Below, in pieces: positions 11,154 through 22,217 of a DNA stretch of 64,000 nucleotides (its first letter is position 1; each line of letters starts with the position of its first letter). Below the pieces are notes generated by a model. It had not been told where the DNA came from. It made no database searches and saw nothing but the letters and a program-made list of their open reading frames with translations. A program made the position numbers and the translations under genes. This DNA is from Cercospora beticola (Eukaryota; Ascomycota; Dothideomycetes; Mycosphaerellales; Mycosphaerellaceae): the NCBI RefSeq assembly GCF_033473495.1, contig NC_088940.1:1116001-1180000 (forward strand). Reading direction: 5' to 3'.

Positions 11154-11648
11154 TGTGTCTTCGTTGTGGAGGTTCCGCGGTCTTTGATGATGTCGTCTGA
11201 AATCGTTTTTGATGGAGGTGTTGTGGTTTTAATTTGCTATGTTTGATGTATTGTATTCATGTATTATATCTGGAGACCAATGATCAGCGAATTTCACGCA
11301 GCACTATATACCAGCACCATCGTCATTTCTATAAGGTGAGCTTCGAGCCCAGCCTCGTTCTGTAGCAAGGATGCCATGTCTGGACAGCATCGTTTCTTGA
11401 GTCACACGCGGACCCTTGGGCGTCATTAGGACCTGACTACGTCAACTATGCCCATGAACTCGATCAAAAGAGGTATGTGAAAACTTGGCCAGACTATGAG
11501 GTGGCTATGTTGTCGTGAACTTTATCGTATTCTTCGTAGTGTTGATCTATAGTGACATTCCTGACGATCGCAGGATTTCTACACGCAAGCATCTTGGTCT
11601 TTCCACAAAAATCTATACGCGACAGGCACATCTTCTTCCTATGTCTGT

Positions 11649-12719
11649 TTATGCGAAGATTGGAACATCGATGCCGTACTGTATCATTGTTAGCTTTGTC
11701 CAACTTTCGCATCACATGTATTGGGACTCACGTTGAGAGGGTTGTTGAATCGCAGGCCCTTGTCGAGGCCAGAGATCTGCTTAATCTCATCCTCGGACAG
11801 ATCGAAGCTGGTAACGTCCAAGTTTTGTGCCAAACGCTCCTGGTTGTTGCTCTTTGGGATAACAGCAATGCCACGTTGCGTAGCCCATCGCAGCAGCACT
11901 TGCGCTGGCGACTTTCCGTGCTTGTCCGCGATGCTCTTGATGGATGAGTGCTCGAACAGAAGTGGGGTGTCCTTGGCCTTTTGCATGTTGAGTTCGAGGA
12001 ATGACTGAGGACCGAATGAAGAGTACGCGGTCACTGCAATGTTTCGGCTCTTGCACAAGTTGAGGAGGTCTTGCTGCACAAGGTATGGGTGGTGCTCGAT
12101 CTGGAGGGTGTGTGGCAAGGTCTTGGCGTAGCGTTCGACATCAAGAAGAAGTCCGCCGTTGTAGTTCGAGATACCGATGGCCTTGATCAGACCCTCATCG
12201 TACAGCTCTTCCATGGCGTGGTAGGTTTCCTCGAGTGGTGCCTTGCTCAGCGAGAGCTTGTCGTTCTCGTCGAAAAATCCTGGTGGGTAGCGGACTGAAG
12301 GGTCGACGTACTTGAGGGCAATTGGGAAGTGAATGATGTACAAGTCGAAGTAGTCGATGCCCCAGTCCGCAAGCTGCTTCTTCGCGATTGGCTTCACGCG
12401 CTCCTTGTCGTGGAATGAGTTCCACAGCTTGGAAACGATGAAGAGCTCCTCACGCTTCACGAGTCCATCCTTGATAGCGCGTGCCACTCCCTGGCCAGCC
12501 TCCACCTCATTGCCGTAATCACAAGCGCCGTCGAACAAGCGGTAGCCGGTCTTGATGGCGTTGTAGACCTGATCAGCGCAGGTGTCGTTGTTCACCTTCC
12601 AGAGACCGAAGCCGACAAGTGGCATCTACTGCGATGTCAGTACTGTTTCCAGCTGCTCGTTCTTGCCATCGAGGACTGACCTCTTTGCCATTGCTCAGCT
12701 TAACAGTGGGAGAAGGCAT
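11649..12719 (-). CDS. xyl1: NAD(P)H-dependent D-xylose reductase (aldo/keto reductase)
   Basis: Three exons: 12719-12681 (13 codons), 12625-11732 and 11678-11649 (nine codons plus stop), giving 320 aa, the usual length. It reduces D-xylose (also L-arabinose) to the polyol in the cytosol, the first step of fungal pentose catabolism. The aldo/keto reductase tetrad is visible at about Asp45, Tyr50 (DYGNE), Lys79 (SKLWN) and His112 (HFP). The cofactor loop [10 protein letters not shown] is present, the form that contacts the 2'-phosphate of NADPH. The protein starts [13 protein letters not shown] and ends YGIDVPIFA, both typical. The tiny first and last exons are supported by clean GT..AG introns of 55 and 53 bp in phase 0. 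Two GGCTAAA motifs lie 330-400 bp upstream (separate entry). Confidence 0.93.
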
Positions 12720-13583
12720 CTTTGAATATGACCTGGTCGATAGATGGGAATTGATCAATTGAAGTCGTGGAAGAGCTGGAGCTCTGGGTGGCGTGATCGC
12801 TGGTAGATGAGAGCTGCGAGAACTGAACAGAGCAGTTGTTCTGAGCGAAAAGGTCAGTTTGAATGCGCGAATAGCTTGTCGCGTGGCGGTTCTAACCTTC
12901 TTATAGCTTGCATTGCCCGGAGCAAGAGTGTGGCACCCAAGAGGCCCGGCGGCTCTGCGGTGCCTCTGGGCTATTTGTTTGCTCGGGGCACTAACATTTT
13001 TGCCAGAATGCAGCACAACAGCTTGCTTCTGAACTTCGTCATTGGAGGGGCTAAAGCGTTCGGCAGTCGCGACGTGGAGGGCACGTTCGGGGGCTCCACT
13101 CAATAAGCATTGGCGCGGCTAAATTGCTCTGAGAATCAGACATACATGCAGGGCAGGCCGCAGCACATCACGCAACAATGTCCACGAGCCGGCGGAATCC
13201 TCGCGTGCGGCTGCCCATGCGGAATGAGCGTGTGGGATGTCATCGCGGGCGCCTCATACAACGAAGCCATTCTCGGACCGCCTGGATCTGTGGGATCGAA
13301 CTGAACGGTGCATCTGTAGTCATAACTGAATAGGATAAGCCTCCCTAGAGACCCAACATATGATTTACAAAGTGCTGAGGGCTCAATACCGAGCCGACTG
13401 GATCTGGGAGCAGACTTTTCCTCTCGAGCTCCGTAGTTCAGACCTTCGTCCGTTTGTCAATGGCCTCATAACTACAAGCCACATGGCCTCTTCCAACGCC
13501 GTACTTTTCTTCGCACCTCGCAGCCGACTGCTATGTAGGAGAATAGTGAACCATCTGGTATATTTGATAAAGTGAAATGCCTT
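12720..13583. other. Xylose reductase upstream region and SEC61 beta 3' side
   Basis: About 860 bases without a supported gene. It holds the promoter of the minus-strand xylose reductase, including the two GGCTAAA motifs, and the terminator side of SEC61 beta. Open frames here are short and lack family resemblance. Confidence 0.45.
13049..13123. promoter_or_regulatory. Two GGCTAAA motifs (XlnR-type sites) upstream of xylose reductase
   Basis: GGCTAAA occurs at 13049-13055 and again at 13117-13123, 330 and 398 bp upstream of the xylose reductase start codon. This is the core bound by the xylanase/xylose activator XlnR (Xyr1), which controls xylose reductase in aspergilli. Sites act in either orientation. 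The match is exact but short, so function here is inferred. Confidence 0.5.
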
Positions 13584-14071
13584 CTACGACGAGAATCGCT
13601 TTGTGAACTTCGCGATGACTGCAAAAAGATCAGTATTTGCAAGCGATCCAGTGGCTGCTGAGAGTCTCTTACTGTGCAATGCGACCACGGAGATGATGAA
13701 ACCGATCGAAAGGACCATAACGACAAAGGGGTCGACCTTGAGTCCTGGCGATTCGTCCGTGTACAGTCCTGTTCCGCATGTTAGCACTCCTCCAATTGAC
13801 AACCTGCACAGCGACATTATGTGACGTGTGTAGAGAATGGTTGTGGCCACGTACTCAACATGGTGCTGCTGCTGCCACCTGCTCCCGCGGCTCTTGTGCT
13901 TGCTGGTCGCGCATTGGCGATCTTGTCGGCTCTATCTGCGGCAGCCTTCCTCCTGATCGCGGTCGCTGGTCCACCTGGGGCTTTGGGCGAGGCTGCTCGT
14001 GCGGTCGTGGAGCCAGTGGTTGGGTTGGAGTTGATCGGGGATGAAGGTCGTGGCGAAGACTGAAGAGGCAT
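13584..14071 (-). CDS. SBH1: Protein translocation complex subunit Sec61 beta (Sbh1)
   Basis: Three exons: 14071-13855, 13768-13673 and 13618-13584, giving 115 aa. It is the tail-anchored beta subunit of the Sec61 channel in the endoplasmic reticulum. The N-terminal cytosolic half is Ser/Pro/Ala-rich and includes ATAIRRKAAADR and STRAAGAGGSSSTML, the classic Sec61 beta block. Exon 2 gives LYTDESPGLKVDPFVVMVLS and the single membrane anchor (LSIGFIISVVALH), and exon 3 adds IIAKFTKRFSS. Splicing was needed to join the halves: both introns are GT..AG in phase 1. The start gives MPLQSSPRPSSP; a slightly shorter form is possible. Confidence 0.95.
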
Positions 14072-14973
14072 CCACGTCAGTATTGATGAGTCTTCGCTGT
14101 CTGTATCAAGTGCTCGAAGCACGCGCTATAAGTGGCGCCTGGGAATCGCGTGCATCGCGGTTCATTTGCGCAGGTTCAGGTGTTGAAGCCGCATGGGGGT
14201 CCCCAGAGATACTCACCATTGTGGGCGGTTGCGTCGCAAAGCGATCTCAATTTGACGAGTTGTTCTACGAGCTGGAGCGACTTGGATCGAGAAAGTGGTG
14301 CGTGTCCAGTCGGTGAATGTTGGAATTGTCTCGTGTTGTGCACACTCGCGGTTGAAGGAGAGGACACGATAGCTTCGGCTGGACTGCACATTTGGCGGCA
14401 GAGCCGCATTCTTGGCTCCAAGCTGGAGAGGGTCCGACGCTAGTCCTGGTTTGAGTGACCCCAACTGCCTCTTACTTCTTACTTCTGAGGCACACTTCGA
14501 GCATCACTCGGCAATCACATGTCGCGCCCCAAGAACCTGACTTTGGCTGTATCTCAGCTATCGCTGCAAAGATATTACTCGCAGACCCGCCCCAGATGTG
14601 AGAATATGTTTTCAAGCAACCCGAATGCCGTAAACACCTCCCCAAGCCGTCCTCCGTCCACTACGCATAGTGCGCATCCAATATGTACCAATGGGATATC
14701 TTCTGCTAAGCCATGCCAACGATGCCCAGCCACAACACCAAACCGCACCAAATCAAAGCATGCAACGATTCACTCCCCGAGCGCTTGCTCATGTCCCGAA
14801 TGGCCCCGAAAAAATGCTGACAACCATAGAGCACCACAAATTTTGCACCTTCAGACCCAGGACACCAAATTCCACATGCCATGAATGCAGCAACAAGAGA
14901 AACTCCGCCGCTAACCCATCGTCAACTTCTGTTGTTTTCAGCTGTTGTGAGCTCATTTCTTCGTATGAGAGAT
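14072..14973. other. Intergenic, SEC61 beta promoter side
   Basis: About 900 bases. A plus-strand frame at 14519-14884 (121 aa) looks like chance Ser/Pro/His-rich sequence and was not called. Otherwise this holds the SEC61 beta promoter and the 3' side of the next minus-strand gene. Confidence 0.4.
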
Positions 14974-16204
14974 TCAGCCCCATACGGACGGCTGAACAGA
15001 AAGGTTTTTGCTACCGGGACCCCACGTCCCACTGCTGCTGCCCCAATTTCCGAGGCCGCTTGCGCCCTCCTTGTTGAGGGAGGGGTTAGAGGCTGCTGAG
15101 GTCGAGCGTTGATCATTTCCCGTGTTCGCTGGCCTATTGTCGCTGGCGTTGAAGCCGTAGCTGAGCGAAGAAGGCGTGAGCGGTGTTGTGGATCGCTTTC
15201 CGAGTCCAGGAGCTTGCGCTGGCCTCGTACCGATAGGAGCAACGCCGGCTGCGCTGCCTTTGGATACACCAGTGAGTGGTGGCGACTCGCCGGGCGAGGA
15301 AGTCGAAGTCCGGCTACTCTGTTGTGCATCGTTTAGCAAACCAAATTGCTGAACAGGTGGATTCGAGACAGGAGATGCAGTACTTTCAGCGCGATCACGC
15401 GGCGGCATTTGCACTGATCCATCTGCTCCGCTCTGAGCTTGCCCAAACGGATCGAATGCCAATGGAGAAGGTCCGCGCCCAGCACTCGATGTGCGTGCAT
15501 CCTGCGAAGGCGCTCTGGTTCCGTCTGCGTTGTACAGGCTGGAGCCTTCGCCATACAAGGCACGATGTTGACGAGCGATCAGTTCGCGGCGATCTTCTTC
15601 GCTCATGGTTGCAGGACTAAGGGATCGATCCTGCGCTTGCTGCTTGCCGCCTGTGCTCCGTGTCAGCGAGATCCCTGCGCATCGTCGACTTGCCCGACTC
15701 ACTCCTATTGTACTGCTGCTCCTGATGGTAATTTCGAAGCTCGCGCTCGCGCTGCGCAGCCATCCTACGCTTGGCCTGCAACATCTGCTCGGCTTCACTC
15801 GGCTGTCTTCCTGGAAATCTCTGGCCCGCATAGTAGCCTTGCAGTCCTGCAGAGCCCGGGCGATCATTGCTGAACTCGCTGCTCACGGACTGGTGCCGTG
15901 ATGGGGTTCCGCCCAGCCTCGGGTCACCACCATATTCAAAGGGGCGGGCTGGCGTTGGCATGCTCTCCCTCCGCCCCGGCCCTCCTGCCCCGGCCATCAC
16001 TGGCGTGGGCAACCACTTGCCGCTCTTGATCAGATTGTCCGTTGCCCGCTCAATCTCTTCGAATTGCGACGCGAATGCATTGGCGTCGGACTGATGCGAC
16101 ATTGCGGATCCGGAGGCGGAGCGTGAAGGAGGTGCTTGCTGTTCCCATGAAGGCTGGCGACCCGGCGCGGCCCAGGAGCTTTCGTTGTTGTCGTAGAATG
16201 ACAT
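14974..16204 (-). CDS. Conserved disordered fungal protein, function unknown
   Basis: Two exons: 16204-15703 and 15650-14974, intron 52 bp, giving 392 aa. The protein starts MSFYDNNESSWAAPGRQPSW. It has a short helical motif (FASQFEEIERATDNLIKSGK), a conserved central helix rich in Arg/Glu/Gln (QMLQAKRRMAAQRERELRNY) and, just after the splice junction, SPATMSEEDRRELIARQH followed by RALYG. The C-terminal half is Ser/Pro/Thr/Gly-rich and ends NLSVQPSVWG. I recognise the two central motifs as recurring in uncharacterised proteins of filamentous ascomycetes, but no function is known to me. No membrane segment or enzyme motif. The splice is supported by frame continuity and the conserved block across it. 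Confidence 0.75.
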
Positions 16205-18063
16205 GGTCGTCCAGAAATGGTCGTAGAAGGACGGATCGGATTAGGGTATTTGGATCCGTATCGAATGCAGGGAATAGATGTATCGAGTTTTCTTCAACTG
16301 TATGCACACGCAATCAGAACCGTACCTCCACACGTTCCTCCCTCCCCAGTCGTCCCCCGAAATCGCGCGTGCTGGTGGTGGGAATGCCGCGGGTAAATGG
16401 CGAGATCAGAGTCTGAATGCAGCCGGCTGGCGGAGGGTCGCGAGCGCAAATTCTAGGGTGTTGTACGACGTTGGGACAGACAATGCAGTGCGTACCTTCT
16501 ACGACGTGGGCGGACGGGCGGGATGGGCACGAGAAAGGAGCGACTCACGCGGCGCAACAACGACGGAGGAGGAGAGAGACTCGGCAGAAGCAGGCAGAGG
16601 CAAAGGGCCTTTGAGAAAGCAAATTGAGCTCCGCTCTGCCTTCGGGCCCTTGGAGGCCGTCTTCTCTCGGCGCGTCTACAGTGTCGATTAATTTCCGGGC
16701 CACCAACGCCTCCACTGTTTCTCACTCGACCCGTCACATTTGTATGGCGATGTGCTGCCCGTCAACGTCGCCAGTGCGAATGGGCGCGGCGGATGCCCGA
16801 GGCACGTCTGCGTACCGTGTGCAGCAGTGGCCCATCGACGACATCGCTGCGCGTGTGGTATCCATGTCTGCTGCCGCGACACGGACCCCATCTCACGTCC
16901 CTCCACGCCGCAAGCCTCCCTAGCAGCAAAGCTTGACCCCCAGCGGTGCCAGTCGCTGCTGCTGCGCTCGAAAGCCGCGGTCTGCCATGTTTGTTGCGCA
17001 CGCCCCGCTGGACCTCACAGTGCGATCCGCACTTTCACCTGCCATCTGCGGCAACCACGGGCGACGACATGCCCTCTCGCGAGCTGCGTGGACAGTGAGA
17101 GCCAACTCCAACGCATCTCGAAATCCATGGTGCCCGCGATATGCCCACCATCGCCTGCAGCTGTCCGATAGCTTCATCGACCCCGCGCACGACGAGCTTT
17201 TCCATGAGTGAATGCGATGACCAATCCGCGACACCATATTCACCGGGCTACAACGACATTGGGAGAGGAACACGCTGCGCACCTTGCAGGAGCTACCACT
17301 CGGCACCAGCGCGGCGATACGCACGATGCCCGGCGGCCGCATCACATGCACTGTCGAGAGCAGGTCAGGTAGCAGTGCATGCAAGTAGCACGCGTGCATC
17401 GTGCATGCTGCGCTGCTTGTCTGCCGTACTCTGACCTGCCGATCACTTGTCTCCTGTACACCAGATTCGGTGGTACAGCAGCTGACAGTCATCCGTATTC
17501 TCTGATCCATATCGACCCTGCTCCAACTGCTCACGAGAAAATCAGGACCTGACGCGAACTCCCGTTGCTCATCCTGGGGGAGGCAAGATGCCTCAATCAC
17601 TAATACGTTGTACTGAATCACGTTAGCAGACCTCACGTGTGCGGCAAGTCCTCCGCCTGATCAGAAGACGTATGCAGACTCCATCCGTCTTTGAACGACC
17701 CCTGGTGGTTCGAGTGGACGACAATGCTTGATTAATGATTGAAACGAGGAGCAGCGTTCGCAAATCCTGCTTTTCACCTCGTTTAGTTATTGATACACAA
17801 TCAAGCGCTCGACGGGATGCCTTACATTCTTGCACGGCAAGGAGGATCGTGATTGAGGATCACGCGTTTCGGGCCTGCGACACACTGTCTCACCCGCGAC
17901 CTTTCGCTTGGACTACGTGTAACAACATCATGGCTGTCAAGGGACGACATCCAACAGGTACGAGCATTCAGTCTCTTGTCTTAAGAAAGCCACGCCCCGT
18001 GCTTCGTGCGCGAGCGCGAACGTCCAGCACATTTCCTACTATCACATTGAAGCTTGTCTCGAA
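16205..18063. other. Gene-poor 1.9 kb, divergent promoter region
   Basis: This lies between two divergently read genes. The longest open frame (16920-17636, minus) starts on GTG, is rich in Cys/Ser/Arg and has no family resemblance. Several purine-rich and AGGAGGAG-type low-complexity runs occur near 16560-16620. I see no RNA gene or repeat copy. Confidence 0.4.
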
Positions 18064-18897
18064 ATGATCTCCTATATGGTGAACAAGCAATGCCGTCTCC
18101 TTCAACAGATCTACTGCCGCTGGCGACATCTCCTTGACCAGCTGAGCTCCAACAGCTCATTGCACACGGAAGAGCAGCCTCGAAAGACCAAATCGAAAAC
18201 CATGTACCGAGTCGGTCTCGCGGACCTACCGCCGGAGTTGCTTCTCGAAGTCATATCCTACCTTCCGGCCTCCTCCCTGATCTCTTTCAAACTCTCGAGC
18301 AAGCAGGTATATCTCTCCACGCCGGATCCGCCAGCCAACTGGCTAAAGACTGCGACCGACTGTCAAAGGATTGCAGCATATCGTGCTACACGTGAACGAA
18401 AGGAGTTCCTTGGCGGTCGCAGGAGATGCGTGCATTGTGGGATTGTGGCACCAGTTCGTCGCTTCATTGGAGATGCTCCACTGTGCAAATGGCACCAGGC
18501 GCGATTTATGAGCAGCTCGATCCCTCAACACATGGAGAGCTCGCTCAAAATTCGACTGCTACTTCTGACCAGGGAAAAGCAAGAGGCGGTGTGGATACCG
18601 ATTAGGAGGATTTACTGTGCACATGAGCGTGAGACCATCGGCTGGCACATGTCCAAATGCTCATGCAACTGTGACAGCTGTGGGCACTTCGAAGTCGAGT
18701 GCTTGGTCAGGCTGTCGCCGAGCATGGACTCACCACAGATCTCGGAACCCACGGCAGATGGCAAAAGCGTTTCTGAGGAACACTGGCATGCAGCCAGATC
18801 AGGATGGGCAGCGAGAATATATCCACGGGAAATACTGGGTGAACCGCTGGCGGCACACAAGAAATTGGTGCCGATAATGCATTTGGAATCTCGTTAA
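18064..18897 (+). CDS. F-box protein with cysteine/histidine clusters
   Basis: Single exon, 277 aa from 18064. A second ATG at 18202 sits directly before the F-box and would give 231 aa. The F-box reads GLADLPPELLLEVISYLPAS and continues SLISFKLSSKQ, so the protein should dock on Skp1 as an SCF substrate adaptor. Downstream is CVHCGIVAPVRRF followed by CKWHQ, then CSCNCDSCGHFEVEC. Such Cys-rich tails are common in short fungal F-box proteins and may bind zinc. No WD40 or leucine-rich repeats are present, so the substrate cannot be guessed. Its 3' end is only about 65 bases from the stop of the convergent four-TM gene. Confidence 0.75.
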   Translation: MISYMVNKQCRLLQQIYCRWRHLLDQLSSNSSLHTEEQPRKTKSKTMYRVGLADLPPELLLEVISYLPASSLISFKLSSKQVYLSTPDPPANWLKTATDCQRIAAYRATRERKEFLGGRRRCVHCGIVAPVRRFIGDAPLCKWHQARFMSSSIPQHMESSLKIRLLLLTREKQEAVWIPIRRIYCAHERETIGWHMSKCSCNCDSCGHFEVECLVRLSPSMDSPQISEPTADGKSVSEEHWHAARSGWAARIYPREILGEPLAAHKKLVPIMHLESR

Positions 18898-18961
18898 ATC
18901 ATTGAGCTTGGGTATCCTTTCACATCAAACCATCGGTGTCCCGAACGCCAGATTCCTCGAT

Positions 18962-19806
18962 CTATGCGCTTTCCAGTCTCGACTTCTCGTCGCTATATGG
19001 TGCCATTGATGGCTCGGGACTGCGACGCGGCTTCTCGTCGACAGATCTGAATGTCGATCTCGTGGTTGTCCTTTCTCCTCTTCTCTCGAGCTCTTTCCCG
19101 AACCTGCGCATCGTGAAGGCCAGCGAGCATTGTGCTGCGGTGAGGCATATTACCAATCCGATCAGTACGATCTGCACAGCGCTTAAAGCTGCGCGACACC
19201 TCTTTCTATTGCTGGTCTGCCATAGGTATTCTTTCTGGTATCGGACGGACGTCACGATGTCGTGTCTGAAGTTCCGAGGACTCCATGTCGGATCGTAAGT
19301 TGCCGTGCAGACATTATGGTCGTAGAAGGCTTCGAAGAAGAATTGCAGGATGAGCAGACGGACTATCGCAGATACGAAGGTGTCCAGCAGGAGGAAGTGT
19401 GCGAACGAAGTCGTGAGAGCGGGTCGCTTCTAACATTGATAGATTAGCTAGACATTACTTGAGAAGCTGCTTTTGTCCTGATATATGCTTACCGTCACTA
19501 TCCCAAACAATCCGAGCACACTCAAAGCACTACCTGCCCATGCATAGAGCTGAATACTGAGGCCGATGTAGAGCGGATCGTCAGGTAGGTATGTGCATGA
19601 GAATCCAACCAGCACATTGTACACCAGCGACACAATGGCAATCGTCACTGGGAAGCACCTGCTGGTACTACAATAACCCAGTCAGTATATCTGCTCACGC
19701 GACTCTCATGTGCCACACCACCGAACACCACAAAGCTGTTGCTGGGAATGGCACATGGTGACAGGCACACCGACCTCTCGGAACCAGGATGATGACGCCC
19801 CGCCAT
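18962..19806 (-). CDS. Four-TM integral membrane protein, unknown function
   Basis: Modelled as three exons: 19806-19775, 19667-19493 and 19429-18962, giving 224 aa. Exons 2 and 3 are well supported: a GTAAGC donor, a GTTAG acceptor, and continuous hydrophobic coding sequence. The 32-base first exon is a prediction, chosen because its phase fits, and it uses a weak GTCGGT donor. Four hydrophobic segments are visible: VTIAIVSLVYNVLVG, YAWAGSALSVLGLFGIV, FLLLDTFVSAIVRLLILQFF and IVLIGLVICLTAAQC. A short charged tail follows. The pattern matches uncharacterised fungal four-helix membrane proteins. No enzyme motif. Confidence 0.65.
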
Positions 19807-21396
19807 TTGCCTCGTCAAGCTTCACGCGAGTTCCGGTGCCAGCCGGAAATGCTTCGACTGCTCACACGTCCAAAACAGAGAGGTATCGTGATTCAAGGTG
19901 TAACAAGACAGCACACAACGTGCTCGCAGAGCATGACGATAATAAGAAGAAAGAGAGAGGAAGAGCAGGAAGAAAGTAAGACCATGGAATCCACCCTGGT
20001 ATAACTAAACGGAATGATGTCCAGATGACAAACTCTGATCAAAGCAGCAGAAACCGTTCGATGCAAAACACTGCACACGCTGTGCTGGCCTGGCCTGCGC
20101 GCCTGCCTTGCTTGGGTGGTCCACGATTCTCTCGTTATGCAAGAAGTGTGCCAGAGACAAGCAAACTACTCTAAAGTCCGGTTTCCCGCGCTTCCGCCAG
20201 ATCCGAATGGCGGTCGAGCGTTGCTGCAAGGCTGGCGGTCGGTGCGTGAAGAGAGCCGGGCGTTGATCCAACACTCCTCTGATTGGACGTTAACTTATCG
20301 AAAAAACGGTGACGTTCGCTGCAAGGTGTACTGGTGCATAGTGATCCACTTCTGATGACTGCATCTGGTCGTTGTGCTCACACCGTAGTATGTTGGTCGT
20401 TTGATGCGATTAGACTTTGCGCAGAAGTATAACGGGCCTCGGACGGGACGCGATAGCTTCGTGCGATGAGCGCGACTCTGGTGACAGTGCAATTTTTGAC
20501 GCAAGGCGTTGTAGTCGCGCTTCCCGCAACGACCGATGGGATCGTAAGATGTTGATTGCATTCCTTTGCATACACACAAGCATTTTCGGTTCGGATTTAC
20601 GCGCAGCGGCATCGCGTGAGCTATTATGTCAGCACTGTAAATCCACTCGTACTATTGCAGGCCCCTCCAGATCTTCCGCGGAGCGTGCATCGATGGCTCG
20701 ATGATTGCGCGACATTCGTGGAAAGCATTGCGCTTGCGACGATCAGCGATGCCGGACTGTGTTCTAAAAGTTGTGTGGACTACTTCATGCAAACCTTCTC
20801 CTGAGAAGACACTCTTGCTCCATCTACGAGCCATGTAGCAACTGCTCGGCCGAAGCTCGTCTAATGGAGTCTAGCCTCTTGTGAAGAGATTTAGTAATCA
20901 TGATAGCCAAGACCATAGTTCTCATACATAGCAGTCCATGGGGATCTCAGAGGTCGTGATACACTTTGCCATGGCTCACGATTTCGCGGTCGAATGATAG
21001 CCTGATGCAATATCGCAATCGTCAGACCGATCATGGGAAACACGAACATGTGGTCCTTTCCTCGTAATTAGAGCCTTGGTTCGTAGGCGACCGGCGTGCT
21101 TTGTGCACACGCATGCCCACCCGGGCTTGGTATCAGCCGGAATCCGTAGCCAATACCACTTATTCAATCGGATCGTTTTCCTCCCGCCACCACGCAGACC
21201 GGCGTGTTAGACTTCCCAGCCCCATTCTTCACCCACAATACATTGTCGCATTCGCTCTGTTTGTGCCCCATGCGCTGCAATTGAGGCGAGTATCGTTCGC
21301 TTCACGTCTCCGATGGTGTCGACCCCACGAGAATCCTGAGAAGGGCTTCGGCGCGACGAGATTGGAATGGCTCGACAGTCAGGTTTGTGTGGTAGC
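19807..21396. other. Intergenic 1.6 kb
   Basis: This holds the promoter of the four-TM gene and the 3' side of NIP7. Open frames are all short and mutually overlapping. A purine-rich run (AAGAAGAAAGAGAGAGGAAG) lies near 19940-19980. No RNA gene recognised. Confidence 0.4.
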
Positions 21397-22025
21397 TCAT
21401 GTGGTAAAGAGCGTTTCTTCCTCTCGCAAATATTCTCCAGCATCTGCTTGTCTGAACAGTACTATCCCGGTGGGATCCAGCTTCCTCGCCTCTGCAGTAC
21501 TCCTGGCAGTTACTCCAAAGCCCTGCACAAAGTCAGTGATGCCAATCCGCAGCCGCGAAGCTTTGACGCATTTTTTACACTCACCAACGGCGTATCATTC
21601 ATGCTCAATACAACCGCACCTGCGTGTTCCGGCGCATCTTCACTCCATCGCCCAACATGAGCTTTTACGACATGCCCTCCGTACAGGAATGGCATCTCTC
21701 CGTTCTGCTTCACCCATACCTTATATCTTGCGTGCGGTGCGATCACGTCCAAAGCTGTGATGTGCAGTCTGAATTTTCCTGTCTTGGTGAACTTGCCCAA
21801 GCATGTACCCAGACTCAGAAGAGAGTCGCGAGCGACAGAGGTAGCGAGATTTGCGATCGATTCGCGTACGTAGTAGACTCGGTCTTTTTGCACTCGGAAA
21901 ACGTAGCGGTCGGTGGTTTTCCCATTTGTGACGGTGTCGGTGATGAGGTTGTTGAGCGACTTGCCAGTATAGTTGGCGAGCTTCTCGAAGAGCGTCTTCG
22001 TTTCGGTGTCTGTAAGAGGTCGCAT
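21397..22025 (-). CDS. NIP7: 60S ribosome subunit biogenesis protein NIP7
   Basis: Two exons: 22025-21585 (147 codons) and 21522-21397 (41 codons plus stop), giving 188 aa. NIP7 binds pre-rRNA in the nucleolus and is needed for 27S processing and 60S assembly. The start MRPLTDTETKTLFEKLANYT and the very conserved block FTKTGKFRLHITALDVIAPH, continued by ARYKVWVKQNGEMPFLYG, are diagnostic; the latter belongs to the C-terminal PUA domain. Exon 2 supplies GFGVTARSTAEARKLDPTG and ends REEETLFTT. Without the splice, the frame would run into unrelated sequence after MNDTPL. An upstream in-frame extension to 22097 is less likely. Divergent from NOC3. Confidence 0.96.
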
Positions 22026-22217
22026 GATGGCGAAGGGAGGTTGCGGTTTCTGTATAGTATGGAGTAGGAGTGCGAACCATGCGGAGCTCCTTCTCAAGAA
22101 GTTTTAGATAAGGTTTGTGATAAGGCTTAGCGTGGCAGCCTCGGGACGAGGGTCTTAGAAGTTTTCGGGCTGGCCTTGATGGAGCTCCGTCTGGAACACA
22201 CACCTGAACCTGGAATA
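22026..22217. promoter_or_regulatory. Bidirectional promoter of NIP7 and NOC3
   Basis: The start codons of NIP7 (22025, minus) and NOC3 (22218, plus) are 192 bases apart, and both products act in 60S assembly. I saw no exact PAC or RRPE element, so co-regulation is inferred from position only. Confidence 0.5.

Noticed and set aside
16920..17636. 238-aa minus-strand open frame
   Set aside because: It starts on GTG, is Cys/Ser/Arg-rich and lacks any motif. Probably a chance frame.
21101..21760. 219-aa plus-strand open frame
   Set aside because: It overlaps NIP7 coding exons on the other strand. It is a shadow.
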